From Holacanthus passer (Eukaryota > Chordata > Actinopteri > Pomacanthidae), in assembly GCA_025331565.1 (NCBI GenBank), contig JAFREQ010000062.1, positions 62,001 through 126,000 on the forward strand: a stretch of 64,000 nucleotides of DNA, read 5' to 3'. The position numbers and the translations under genes are program-made. Shown piece by piece: positions 12,136 through 25,205 of this stretch (within the stretch, counting starts at the first letter, position 1; every line of letters begins with the position of its first letter). The notes below the pieces were generated by a model. It worked only from the letters and a program-made list of their open reading frames with translations. It searched no databases and was not told the origin of the DNA.

Positions 12136-15100
12136 ATGATGAAGTTGTGGATTTGCGTCTGCTTCCTCGGTGAGTTCAGCTCTACTTCAGACCTCTTCAG
12201 TACTCTTGTTTGCTTGTGCTGTTTCCAGAGTGATGATCAACGTACGTAAAAACTCGATTTATCCATTAACAGAAGAGCAGAAAATGAAGACGACATTAGC
12301 TTGAAGGTCAGGGCTCCGGCGCCCACTCCAACGCCTACATTCAAAACCTTCGAGGCTCAAGTTCATTTTGACACCAGTTGAATCAGATGCTGCAGAAGCT
12401 TCGTGGTTTCACTCCTGATCATGTAGATTCACGAGGTTCTGGTTCTGTTCTCGCTAACTGAGTTTCTTCCACAGTTATCCATTTATCCACCAAAACTTCC
12501 CAGGCCTTGATTTAGAGTTAAATCTAGACTTGAATATCCTTGAATGATTTTAGGGTCAATACAAAGACTCCCTGCCACGTGCAGAAAGTAACATGGAGCA
12601 CACAAAAAACTGCAGTATAAATGAGCTACGCATTATTCATTTACCATAAACCTCCACAGAAAATACAAGAGTGTGTAGTAGAAAGTAGTTTGCTTGCTGG
12701 TATATCTGTATATAAGGACAGAACATTCATGCTGTGCATATTAAAATATTTAAGAATCAGAGGATGTTAATGGAAGATTGAGCCTCAGTTTCTAGATCAT
12801 CAGCAGCACAGAGGTCAGAGGTCAGAGGAGATGGAATAAGTGTTTAAATGTATGATTAAAGCACTCGAACATGATCTTTGGCTGCTTTTCTTTAACGTCT
12901 CTGCAAACATTTTCACAGCAGCAAGTTTTTTTTCACACATATGAAAACCTGTTGCAGCAGCAGTAATACGCCCACTAAGTTACTTTCAGATTTAGATTAA
13001 TAATGCAAAATATAATCAACAAACAAAATATGATGTATTATTATAGGCTACAAGCTGCAACATTAAAGTGATGAACAAATTAATGCATCAATAGTTAAAA
13101 AATCTTATAAACTATTCTAAAATGGGCCATTGTGCATAATGAGTACTTTTACTTTTGGTACTTTAAGTATATTTTGATGCTAATACTTAGTTTTACTTGT
13201 AACAAAGTATTTCTACTCTTTTCCTTTAGCTTTCATCAGCCAGAATCTGCATAATTGATATAACTTCACATTTTTACAGTACAAAGTATAAAATCATCTT
13301 ACAGGTGTTTTCAGTCTTTGTGCCTGATTCGCCTTCCATGACGACTCATCGCTCTCATTAGTGCAGGACACGGAGTTTGGTGCATAACACAAGTAACTTG
13401 ACTCTCTCTCTGTCTCAGTTCTAGCACTTTCTTCTCTTTCCAGAGGACAAAATAACGTGACTGTTCCACAGCACGGGACGGATCCAAAAGAGAATGCAGG
13501 TACCGTGAACATGCACTTGATGAACATGTGATTCTTGCACTGTTCTGCACTGCAGCGGTTCCCAAACTTTCTCAAACTGGACATAGTGAAGTCACAACCT
13601 GTAAATTCATAATTCTGACTGTGGCAAACCTGAAACATACAGGAAGTGTTTAGCTGTGACAACCTGCACCCACAAACTGTCATCGACAGTCTGAGCTGAG
13701 GCACAACTGCATATCTATATATAAATAACAGTGTTTCTAATCTGGTGATTCTGATGTTTTGGGCTTATTTCTTCTTTTGCATTATACCTTTACTGTTGAA
13801 CTTTAGTTCATTTAAATGGTGTCTTGTTTTTATGCGATAAAACGTTATTAAAGTAAACTAGGGCAGCTGTAGCTCAGGAGGTAGAGCGATTCCACCAATT
13901 AGAAGGTTGTTGGTTTGATCCCTTGGCTCCTGCTGTCTATGTGTCGAAGTGTCCTTGGGCAAGATACTGATCCCCAGATTGTCTCAGACGGCTGTTCCAT
14001 CGGTATGTGAATGCACGTCGCTTTGGATAAAAGCGTCTGCTAAATGAAATTGTAGAATTGTAGAAAATGAACAAATCTTGAGCCACTTTGGGAACCACTG
14101 CTGTCCTGTCCTGTCCTCTGTTGTCCTGGTGTCTCCTGTCCTCTACTGTCCTGTCGTGGAACATACTCTATTGTACTGTAATGAGCTCTACTGTCGTGGT
14201 CTGTGCGTTGTATGATGTCATGTCGTATAAGATACCGACTGGATGTGTTTTAATGTGTGAGTCAAGTTATTCGGTTGCTTCTCTTCATTGTCACCATCAG
14301 TCACAGCATCAGCAAACATCTGTCTGTGTCTCCTCCATGTCCGACACAGACCCCCCCGACCTCATGACCCCACCCCCACTGACTCCAGGTGAAACTGAAA
14401 AGGAAGCTAACAGCTCCACGGCGCCCTCAACTCCTCCTCAGAGTCATACATCAGCCAATACAGCAGATGGACTTCCAACAGGAACTGTTACAACGGTAAC
14501 AGCTATCTTAAAGTTGTACCATCCAACAAGTGAATGATCAAATGAGCTTTAAGAACAGTCAATATCCACGACTGCATCATCATGTGACAGGCAGAGCTGA
14601 AACAGGCTCATTAAGTGATTAGCAGTTTTAGCAATCAAAATGTTCCCACGACAAACTGGCTCTGAATCATGACGATCGTCTGCTCTGGGAAACTGTGTTG
14701 AGCATTTTCCACTATTTTCTGCCGATTTATTGACTAAGAGAGAATGAAAAAAGACTGAAATCAATCCAATCAGGTCAATGTGAAGTAGAGCACCTCCACT
14801 CTGCTGCTGTCAGCCACTCAGAGACCATGAGACCATCTAAATGATGTGAAGCTTTGAAACTGTGGTCTCCCTGCGACGTCTTTTACAGAATCAAGAGACA
14901 ACACCGACAACAGATGAAGATCTTTACATAATCAATGAGGAAGTCGATGACAGCACAGCAGCTCAGACGACGACCGGTCTGCCAGGGAGCGGGAGGAAGG
15001 GTGATGATGCTGGTGTGACGAAGGCCGTTCCTACAGCAACGACCAGCACCTCAACAAATCCAGGTACCTCATTGGTGCATTTGTGAGCCTTGCACCTCAG

Positions 15101-18009
15101 TTTGTCTTCCTGTGTGTCAAACCACAACTACCACATGCTCATGTTCTCTGTAACTGCAAGCAGCTGCCACACAAACTCAGAATGTTCAACAGTTGGTACG
15201 TGAGCTCATACAAAGACCTAACAGGCACAAACACACACACACACAGATTTTCTAAAAAACAAGTTTAAATCATGTTTTTGCATTTAGAGCAGATAGTTTA
15301 GATAGTTTTTCTAATGCTGCTGGACTGTACTGAACATTGAGAGCATGGACAGGATCAGGACTATCAAAGCTTCATGTTCATGTAAAAATGCTACATTATG
15401 ACTTTCTGCAATTCAAAACATACTTTTAATCCATTAAAGAGGTCTTGGGGCCCAGTGATTAAAGACACCAGGGCCGGGGACTCTCGTTGCAGGTCTTCAA
15501 TGTTGCCCCAAAATACCCCAAAAAAATCTTAAAAAGAAAAGCAGTCCTGGTTTGTGTTCGGGTCGATGTACTGACTAATTCTGACATGCAGTCAGTCTGT
15601 GGTGTCTGTCAGTCTGGAAATGAACCTGTTATCTGACGTTCAGTCAGTGATATTGAAAGATTTAGCCTGTAATTCTCATTTCCTTCTGTTCTCCGCAAGG
15701 GGGCGAGAACGGTGCCACCATGAATTAACATTGTATTTTGTTTGAATTGAATTAGTGAATCTCAGAGTTCTGAACATTAATGAGTTGTTTGTCTCTTTTA
15801 CTAACAGACAGAGTCAAGCCTAGTCAATCCTGGGGTAAGGACGTCATTATTATTTCTGCTAATATTTATATAATAAATTGTGTAAAATCTATAAATCAGC
15901 CCATAACTTCTTAAATAAATGAATTTATTATCAAAACTCAACTAATTATTACTAAATGTTACTTTATCATTCTCAATTATAGTTTAGTTTTGAGGTTTTG
16001 TTTTGATTATGGAAAGATTTGTTTAAAAAGTTTTTATTTCATTATCTCATTTTTAATGAAAGTGTCATTGTTATACTTTTACATTAATATGGAACATTTT
16101 GAGGCTCCATAGTAATCAAACGTATTTATCAACTGATCTTTTAATGTTTTTTTTTAAAAATGATCTACATTATTTATGTCTATATTTGTATAGTTCCTTG
16201 ATAATTCATTAACTGATTAGAGAAACAGGCTCAAACAAGCTAAGGAACCCAGCTCTGTCTCCAGGTTATGTGATCCTGGTAATAATCATCCTGGTGATCA
16301 TCGCTCTGTGCGTCATCCTCTACTTCCTCAGGAGAGTCTCCAGGGTAAGTGAACCAGATTTAAAACATATTTACACCCACTCGCACCTTTATGAAGGCAC
16401 TTAGTTGTTATTGCTGACTTTCTCGTTTGTTTGTCCAGACATACTCGTTTGACCTCCAGCGTCCGGCTCCAGCCAACCATCTCAACGAACCCATCGGCAC
16501 CTTTGAACCAGTCTACCTGGACGACCTGGGTGTGTGTGTGTGTGTGTGTGGTTTCATTTAAATTATGGTAACATGGCTGCATATGATCTTATCCTGATGC
16601 GTGTGCTTTGGTTTGTGTTGTATCTCAAATCGACCAGCTCCTAAAGACCAAGTGACCACCGACGACCTTTCACCTCCTCCAGTAGCCAATGGCACGACTC
16701 TACAGTCCGAGGAAAAGGGCTCCAATGGAGAGAACGGTACGACAACAAGAACATTAAAAACTCAGCAAAACATGTGGTGAAGACAAGGAGAAATTTGGCC
16801 AAATGGTCCTTTAGAGATTTGAATTCAGCCACGAGCAGAACGTCAATCCATCAACAACTTGATAAGTCGTGCTAATGAATTAGGTCAGTCGTGCCAACAC
16901 AGGTTACTGACACACGAGTCCATCAAACTGAGCCAGGATTTAGGGCTTTTACAAGAAAATGAAAATGGATCGAGCACCAGACTCAGTTTGTCACCAGAGG
17001 AAATGAAATGTACATTCTTACATTTCTTGGTGCGTTACCGCCACCTTGACATCAGTAGATGTGTATGTGCTCGTGGACTCAACCACGGAGCAACTAGAAG
17101 TCGACCTTGAACCTGGAACCTGGTCTGACCTTTCCTTCTCTTCCTCTGCTCCGTCCAGCTCCACAGGAACAGCCGGATGCAAACGGCGTGGAGACTTCGC
17201 TCACCAGTCACAGCGGCCCCTCGCCAGGCGACGACCCAGCCGGCCAGACGTCGAGCCCAGTGAACGGCGCCGACCTGCTGTTCGATGCTGCCGAGGAGGA
17301 GCCACCGCAGAACGAGAACAACAACAACAACCCATGTGAGACACCAAATACAAAAGTCACTGCATGCATTAAAGGAAAGTAACCTGACAGGTGCCCTGAG
17401 AAATTCTAAATGGTTCAAAATGATATTCAACCCCAGCAGCTCGCGTAAACGTACACGTGTGTATCTGTGCAGCTAACTGACGGCAGCCAGCTGCTGAAAC
17501 AATCGAGTGATGTGAAAAGGGACAAAGACACATGAGACAACATGAGGATATAAATATAAAGGGATGAATTCAGGATTTGTAGACGCGTCGATATGAAAAC
17601 ACGGCTGCTCACTTTGACTTTTACTAAAGAAAGATTCACTTAAATTAAAGATCTCAATATGTCTTAGTTTCATTTTTACGTCTACGAGTGAAACACACCT
17701 TTGGTGGAGCTCAGTCTCTGCCTGTTTCTAGTCTTGGTTCTCAGCTGGGCTAAAGAAGATTTTCAGTTAGAAGTCAGTAAGATAGAACAGGTTTATTTCA
17801 TGAGTATATTTGAATACATATAGATAAATCTAAAATGTCATAGTTGTGTTTTTGTCCCTCTTCTTTCTGCAGCAGTTTGCTCCGGTGACCCGTTTGTTGA
17901 AATCAACCTGGACGACCCGGGGTGGTGCGACCAGTTCCTCGCCTCTCCTGACGCTCCTTCCTCTGTTCTCCCCTTCTCTCCTTTCTCCTCCTCTTCGTCT
18001 TCGTCTTAG
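12136..18009 (+). CDS. Mucin-like single-pass membrane protein, TMEM154-like candidate
   Basis: Nine exons join in consistent phase to 321 residues: 12136-12169, 14350-14495, 14889-15063, 15808-15834, 16265-16344, 16439-16529, 16638-16736, 17159-17335, 17873-18009 (TAG). The start encodes a hydrophobic MMKLWICVCFL leader. Residues 13-127 are rich in Ser, Thr, Pro, Asp and Glu, with no cysteine framework. The transmembrane segment is about residues 129-148 (YVILVIIILVIIALCVILYF), followed by basic RRVSR. The cytoplasmic tail is acidic and ends with FVEINLDDPGWCDQFLASPD and a Ser-rich terminus. The juxtaterminal pattern resembles human TMEM154, whose gene also lies near FHIP1A; this is inference from recalled sequence, not a search. 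The leader is short, so a small exon may be missing in the long first intron. Function unknown. Confidence 0.75.
13861..14064 (+). repeat. tRNA-derived SINE
   Basis: Begins with GGGCAGCTGTAGCTCAGGAG, an A-box-like Pol III promoter element. A B-box-like GGTTTGATCCC follows at about 13911. The body then has 'gtgtccttgggcaagatact' and a 3' tail 'tggataaaagcgtctgctaa', hallmarks of an abundant teleost SINE. It sits in the first intron of the TMEM154-like gene. The acceptor stem and anticodon region are degenerate, so it is not a functional tRNA. Confidence 0.85.
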
Positions 18010-18740
18010 CCCTGAAGACTCCCAGCTCAACACGGAGGTGGCATCTGTTTTTAAAAACCTACACAGATGTATGACCTTTATTTTCAGTCTGCAACTAACC
18101 AGGCTTCTTTGTTAGTGAATCCTGTAAAAATCTCGACCCAACCTGTTGCCTTATCGCAGCGGCTTCTTGAAAATGAATGAGGTTTTTTAATGAGGTTTTT
18201 GTGGTTTGAGGCTGATAAAAACTCGATTATCAGTCTGAAGTTTCTCGACTATGTTGCTCGCAGGATATAAAAACTATTTCTGTGGTGTGAACCCGACGAA
18301 ATAATGTTTGAACTGCACAACTAGAGAGACTGTTACTGTAAATATGTTATAAAGTATTAGTTTTAACTTTTTTAACGAATAGACCTTTTGTACAAATTAA
18401 TGCAAGAGAAACAAACAAAACATTTCCCTGCTGTCATTTTGCTTTTGTACTGATTTGGACCACGAGATAAAAATATGTACAGTCAAATGGATGTTTTTTT
18501 TTGAAAGTGAAAAGTCATGAGGCCAAAGGTTTTTTTTTTACTGGCTTATTATTTTGCCTTCTCTTCAGTTCAGGTGATGAACCTTCATTTGGAGTTTTCA
18601 GTCTATTTTATTCTTGTACACTTTGTGATTATCCTGTTCTGTGTCACTGAATCTGTTGATGTTTAAAGTCTTGATTAAAACTGGTTCTAATGACATCTTT
18701 TTTATTATTATAAAATAAACCTTGGAAGGAGACTTTGACT
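18010..18740 (+). terminator. 3' UTR of the TMEM154-like gene with poly(A) signal
   Basis: AT-rich sequence after the stop contains an AATAAA at 18714-18719, the best candidate polyadenylation signal for this gene. Confidence 0.55.
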
Positions 18741-20891
18741 TTCATTTACATCAGCCATCACATAAAGCCTCATGCTAATCCAGGACTTTGGATGATGGAG
18801 CATCACACATTCATTCTGTTGCTCCGCTCCCAACTTGTTTGAAACATGTTGCTGCCGTCAAAGATGAGACGAGAGATTTGTATGTGATGACCAAAAGTTT
18901 GAGATTACTGTTGTCGTGGTTCCTGGTAGTTTGAAGAGCACGTGGCAGTCAGATGTTTAACGTACAAGAACGATCCCAAACATAAATACAAAAGTCACAC
19001 TGCAACAGTAAAATGCAAAAGTGGCAATAAAATTACCCAGAGATGGAGAGAGCAGATGGAGAATTATCCACTGCATCAACTACTCACAGAAACTCACAGA
19101 AAACACATCCGTCTGGAGCCTGTGATCAACCACAGTTTGTGGTTTCATCCACAGGTAAATTGTTCATTCATTCATCAGATTATTCAACATCCTCAAGTTT
19201 GCGTTGAGTTTTTCAGCATAGAAGAAGTTTAACGTTTGACTGTCAGGATGATAGAAACACAACCTGTCTATGGGGAGGAAACTACGCACCAGGGCAGGGG
19301 AGACTGGTCCAGGCCGAGGCTCAGCCGTCGCACTGCAGTTGTGTTGATACATGTGAATTCCCCAAATTTGGGAATCTCAACTGCAAAATCTGTGATAGCG
19401 AGGGACTACGTTCGCACTCTCCCCTGATTTTTTATGTAAATTTCTATTTTTATTTTTATTTTATTCTATAAATCTTTATTGTGATTTTCCCCACTGTGGG
19501 ATGAATAAAGGTCTATCTTATCTTATTTAATGACTGCTGGCGTATCTACGAAGATAAAAGCTTTATTTATTTACATATTTCTATCATTCATCACGGTGTG
19601 TAAATTCTGTTATTGAACAATGAGCTGTGGGAATAAATGAAGAACCAATTCAATGTTTAGCTAAATATTAAAAATATAGTTTATTGTGCTAATAAGCATA
19701 AGTTTGAGGACACAAACCACAATGTTGGATTCTCTTTCACACTCAGACTGTTTATACTGTTGCTTATACTGAAACTTACTACTATACTGAAATTTTTATT
19801 AGATAAAGAAAAAATATGTTTGCAGTTACAAATTAACATGGTCAGACATGTGTAATGAAAAACAAGGTAAAATATACAAATGTTTTTATCATTGTGTTAC
19901 TTTTACAGTCGAAACTTCAGCTCAAAGTCAAATTATGTGCAAGTTGTTCCACATCTGCACAAACCAGCTCCTGATATTAATAAAACACTTGTGAGTTTTT
20001 GATCACAACGGAGCTTAGTTTCTGTCTCTAAAGTTGTTTTTCAAATTGGAGTTTTGAAGTGTTACTTCCTCTTTTCTTCAGGACAGGAATTGCTGTTGTT
20101 CAGCTGTAATGATGGTGTGGTTTTCCTTGAACACGTGAAGGCGGACTTACACGATCAGTTGAACTCATGTGTTACTGGAAATGAACTCTGACAGAAATGA
20201 AAGTGTGCGAGAAAAGCTTGATCCTCCAACAGTGCGACTCTCGATGTTTGGTCCTGGACTCTGTCACAGATGAGCCACAAGGTAAGGAGTTAATATACGA
20301 GTTCATTATTTAGGCTTAGAGTTATTTTCTATTAATCCTGTAGGTTATTTGTCTTTTTATGAAGAAGACACATTGTTTCCTTCCGCATCTGTGTGTAAAA
20401 GTTAATTTCAGCTTTTCAGTCAGACTTTGAATGGAATTAGGTTGAATTTGGAGAAACATCCAGCTCAGTCGCTGCGTTTGGTGACTTTTGTATTTTTTTA
20501 AAAGACCTATTTAAGATTCAGGAACTTTTATTGTTAGAGCACTTAAATACTAATAATAATTCTGGAAGGATTGTGAGTTTCAGCCTGTCGATGCTGCAAA
20601 GGGTTGTAAGTGTGAATATTCAACAATACTTTGATTTTCTTACACAACACATATCACTTCATACATTTCTGCAAACGCTGAAGTCTGTGAACGAGTTTCA
20701 TCAGGGAAAACCAAACCGCTCACATCGCAGTGGCACAACCTCCTACAGTTTCATGCATTATCAGAAAGTGGTGGTGTGTAATCAGCAGAGTAATGAACAG
20801 GATCAGGTGTTGGACTGACCGACTGAACTGCAGACTGTTGATGACTGTGGTCTCACGAGTCTTCGCCTCTGTGTTGTTTGACAGGGAGAAG
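18741..20891. other. Intergenic region with LINE-type fragment
   Basis: No gene is supported apart from a probable leader exon of the next gene around 20190-20280, which ends 'gatgagccacaag' before a GTAAGG donor. A LINE-like fragment is annotated separately. The rest is AT-rich sequence. Confidence 0.45.
19240..19530 (+). mobile_element. Retroelement fragment with LINE-type 3' tail
   Basis: A GC-richer block (19270-19425) is followed by an AT stretch and the tail 'ccccactgtgggatgaataa' then 'aggtctatcttatctta'. The same tail type ('ctactgtgggaccaataaag') recurs at 53660-53700 and in reverse at 25170-25205. Such tails with TTATC-like iterations are typical of fish LINE/SINE 3' ends. No intact reading frame. 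Confidence 0.6.
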
Positions 20892-22874
20892 ATGATGTGC
20901 AGCGTCCTGCTGGTCCTCATCCTGATCTTCAGAGTCTGTGGTCAGTTTACTTCTTCACTTGTGAAGAGAAAAGACAAATAGACTTTCAGTCTCACTAACA
21001 GATTGTCTGACTCTCTTTAAATCTGCCAGTGAAACAGCTGGAGAACTCTTTAAGACACTTTTTTATCAAAATTAGAATTATCATTTATCTTCAATGATTG
21101 TGTTTATTATTGCTCTCATTCCTTTTTGCACTGTATCTTTGAACTCTTCAAAGCCTTCCAGCGTTGTTATAAAAGAGTTATCCAAGGAATCAGTGAAGCC
21201 TCTGGTTCGGTCTGTTATCTCGATGAGCATCTACAGACCTGAGACCGTGACCAAACTAAAGTTTGAAGCTCAAGTGTTTGCTTGCTCCTCACTTTTGTCT
21301 GTCTCCTCAGCAGGGACGTTTGTAATGAATGTGACACGGACATCCTATCAGGCGCAGGAGAACAGTAACATCACGCTCGAATGGACGTTCACAACCAAAC
21401 CTGACCGAACCCTCGCCCCCCTTTATATCTACTGTCAATTGTCAACTGATCACAAGGCCTCAGGTGTGTATCATGTACACGAAGGCGCCGAGGTCTCAGA
21501 GTCTCAGGATGGACGGTTTGCAGGACGAGTCCGGTGTGACAAAGATGTCCTCAGAGAAGGACAACTCAGACTTCATTTGTCCAGACTCAGGACTGAAGAC
21601 TCGGGCATGTACCTGTGTGAAGTGCTCACGAATTATGGTGGCAGCTTCAATAAATGCCACCTCAATGTCACTGGTACGTATGGACAGACTGACCCGAGTC
21701 TGAAGAAGGAATAGAACAAACAGATGAGACAAATAGCTGCAAACGTTTTACACAATATTTTCTTTTACTTCCAATATATTCATTTTTGATCATTTAAGTT
21801 TATTGATTATTTGACCATTTTCATAAATATTTACGATACCTGTCAAATTAGATTTTTCCTGCAAAGTGAGGAATGACGATACACAAACCTGTTTACTTAA
21901 CTATAAGAGAAAAGTGAAGGAAAAGAAGAAAATTAGGTTGGAAAGTTGACTTTGGAAAGAAAATGTTTTATTTTGAAAGGATATTTCTGTAAGTGATTTA
22001 TTCTCAATGAAGCTGCCAGAGAAGAAACCTTCAACTGAAAGCATTTACATTCAACTGAATCTTGAACAAACTTTAGCCACCTAAAGCAAATTTGACTTGA
22101 TATTTTACGCAGCCAGTGTCAGCGGGAAAGCTGGTGATCAGAAAATAACATCAGATGGATTTAAGTCTGTCAGCAGATGGAAGAAATCGCTCCTGACCAA
22201 ACAGTGTGTAGAGTCAGAACTTTTTCACATCTGACAGGAGATTTAGGTTCTTTCCTAGTTGAAAGACAAACCAACATGTTTTTGTGAGTTTCAAGTTGTT
22301 TCAGTGGAGTTTGAACGAAACGTGTTTTACGATGAGCTGCAAGTTATTGTTTTTGTCAACTGAGTCTGAGGCTGTTTCTGCTTCAGGTGGACGAATATTG
22401 AAGCAGCATCTTGGTTTAGTTGTGGCCGTGAACTTCATGGAAAGATCCTTTTACCACCTTGAGATAGATTTTCCCATTTTGACACCGTCTACTGGTAAAA
22501 GCAAACTAAAAATTACGCTATTTATGCTAAAAAAAAATCTTTCACAGTGACTTCAAATCAAAGACAGCATCATCTGTGACAGGAACAATTCTGTTGTCAT
22601 TTTAAAACTGATTTTAAAAAAATCCTTTAAGAAGCATCTTAGAAATGTAATTGACAGTATAAACATGAAAAGTCCTTGATCTGACCTCAATCTGCTGCTT
22701 ATTTGTTTTCTTCGTCTTCATCTAAAATGTCTCATCATATGAATAACAGACACACATTTGTTTGACCTCTTCTCGACAGCCAGTGTTCGGCCCGACGACG
22801 AAAGAAACCAGGGAACATCTATCTGCCACTGCACATTAGTCTGGGCTGTAGTATTATTGTACTGGTTCCTGTAA
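20892..22874 (+). CDS. Single V-set Ig protein with hydrophobic C-terminal tail (IgV-1)
   Basis: Three exons in phase 1 (20892-20940, 21311-21673, 22780-22874, stop TAA) give 168 residues. Exon 1 is a signal peptide, MMCSVLLVLILIFRVC. Exon 2 encodes one V-like domain with the F-strand signature EDSGMYLCEV and the preceding GRFAGRVRCDKD and LRLHLSRLRTEDSG. N-glycosylation sequons occur (NVT, NIT). The usual B-strand cysteine is absent: the strand reads NITLEWTF. Exon 3 gives a short polar linker and then CTLVWAVVLLYWFL as the very last residues, with no charged cytoplasmic tail; this is what a GPI-attachment signal looks like. It belongs to the same family as the minus-strand gene at 26238-28447. 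Likely a cell-surface immune-type receptor or ligand; partner unknown. A further exon replacing exon 3 cannot be excluded. Confidence 0.75.
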
Positions 22875-23832
22875 ACTCTGCCCGACGACTGCAGTCGCGT
22901 CAGCTCCTCTGTGAGGCCTGACGCCGTCAACTGAACCATCCAGAGGATTCTTCCTGTGACCACGATGAACATCTGGACCGAGTCAGTCATGTGATCCACC
23001 GAGCAGCTGCTGAGATACTTCAGTCCGGACCGAAGTCGTGATCGTCGGACTCTATTCCAAACTGTCCAACGCAGGCAGTCGCCCTGAGAACTGTTAGGAC
23101 TCAGCATTCCACCATGGCCAAAGGTACAACGGGTGTTTCTCATTGGTTAAAATGACACAACATGGAAAGTACTGATACTTCATGCTGCATCATCTGTGAA
23201 CTCATGGAATAACTCATGTTCCATGAGTTGTGATGCATGATGAGGTTTTTTTATTTCCAGACTCGACCACAGTTCCTCTCTGCTCCCCTCAAGGCTACAA
23301 GCTTCAGTGTTAATGCTGTTTCAAAAGTTGTCTCTTTCCTCCTTCGTTTGTTCTTCAGTCATTCATGCAAACATCAGAAACATTTGAAACTATATTTGCA
23401 TGATTGTCATATAAAACACTGTCACAAAGTGAAACTTCAGGTGTGTGACTGTACTGTCCTACCACAAGTCAATGAACTCAGACTGTCAGACTTTATACTC
23501 AGATCAAACTGAGCCGGTCTCTTTAGTTGGATTCTGCTCATCTCTTCTGATGTGATGTCTCTTTCCTTTTTTTTTCAGCCTTCTTGTCTTGCGTGTGGTC
23601 GTATTCTGGGTTTTATCTGTGTTGAGGTGTTGAGGTGTTGAGGGAAACTTGATTGAAGACGGTCTGCAACACTTTGAATCTTATGAGTCATCACGACCAA
23701 CAGACTGTGTGAGATCATTAGAATCATGATAATAACAATAATATGCAAACACAAAGTGCTGCAAGTTTTATTGCAGTTTTTAATGTACAAATATTTAGTG
23801 AAATATTTTAGTGTGTGTGTGACATTTTGACA

Positions 23833-23918
23833 TATGGACTCGGGAGGCCAGGGATTGAACTACCAACCTTCCGATTGGTGGACAGCTGCTCGACGTCCTG
23901 AGCTGCAGCCGCCCGCCC
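23833..23918 (-). repeat. tRNA-SINE remnant, reverse orientation
   Basis: The reverse complement begins GGGCGGCTGCAGCTCAGGAC and contains 'cggaaggttggtagttcaat', matching the promoter half of the SINE at 13861. Only the 5' portion remains. Confidence 0.75.
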
Positions 23919-25133
23919 TCAGGCTTCCTGAAGGAATGAGACAAGATGTCAGACTTATTCTTTTACGAGGCTGTTTCTGTACAATGACCAGAACTAAAAC
24001 ACTTTCTGCATGAAATTATTGTTTACATCAAGGTTACACTTATCACTAATTATTTATTTTTTCTGTCGTGTAACCAACATTTGTCATGAATACTTTAAAT
24101 GCTGTAAAAAAAAAAAAAGTGTTAATGAATCTTTTTTTATACTGAAGTTTAAAATGATTTGTTGACGTTGAATACTTCATGTGCAATAATTGTACAATAA
24201 ATGTTCATTATTTTTCATGATTTTATTTTTTTGAATAAAATTATGAAAATGAAATTGCTTGAATTCAGATTTGTCTTTAATCCTCATATTTCTCCACTTA
24301 TATTTCATAGAAGTTCATAAAAACTCTTCAAACTCAGAGACAACAGTCTGAATGTCTTCTCAAACAGAAGGAGGGAGAGAAAATGACAACATTTCCTGAA
24401 TTGTCAGGTAAATTTAGACAGTTGGGGGGTGAAGATGAGACAACACTGATCTCCACAATTATACACAAGGAAATGATCCTTGATCAGAAAAGGGGAAGGC
24501 CGAGTATTTCCCATCACCCCGTCACTGGAGCTCAAGCTCATTTCAAGCAGTAGCAGCAGAAGTGTATATGAAACAGGTCAGAAGTGAGTCATCCTGGTTC
24601 AAGTCAGCATGAGCCAATGAGAGGCTGCTTTTCACAGCAGGAACCAGCAAATTACTGAAACATCTCACAGTCATCACTGGAAGATCAGATAACCTGACAC
24701 TTGACTCTAAAGGTCAACTAATAGTGGGAAGAATTCGCCCACACAGAAACACCCACAATGACAGTTTCTACTATGACTTAAGACACACAAGTTAAAGGAT
24801 CCATGTAATTAAAATGACATGAATCCTGTTGTAATCTTGTAGTAAAGTTTTGATGTGTAGTTTTGTGTCCACACAGAGAACACAGGAGAAATGTCTCAAA
24901 ACAAAGGTCCTTTTTAAAGTAGAAGTCTGTGATTAATAGCACAACATCTAAAAACATCTAAAAACATCTGAGTAGTTCTTATAGTCAGAACAATCAATAC
25001 AATATACTGATTTTACTCAAACACAAGTTCTATGAGCTCAGGTCAGTGAGGCCATCGATGCTGAATACAGGTTCAAAAATTATGACTCAGCTGAGTCATA
25101 ATCAGCTATGATGAGGCAGTCATTAGATTTATT

Positions 25134-25136
25134 ATT

Positions 25137-25169
<33 letters not shown>

Positions 25170-25205
25170 CGATGTACTTTATTTGTCCCAAACTGGGAAA
25201 TTCTT
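25134..25205 (-). repeat. (GATA)n with retroelement 3' tail
   Basis: About nine TAGA/GATA units run into 'tactttatttgtcccaaact' and 'gggaaattc'. In reverse complement this is a LINE/SINE 3' end whose terminal iterations have become a microsatellite. Confidence 0.7.

Noticed and set aside
13861..13935. tRNA gene
   Set aside because: It has A and B boxes but no intact cloverleaf, and a SINE body and tail follow directly.
22718..23143. 141-codon minus-strand frame
   Set aside because: It overlaps IgV-1 exon 3 in antisense, shows no domain, and has no matching splice pattern; the + strand exon fits the IgV gene in phase.
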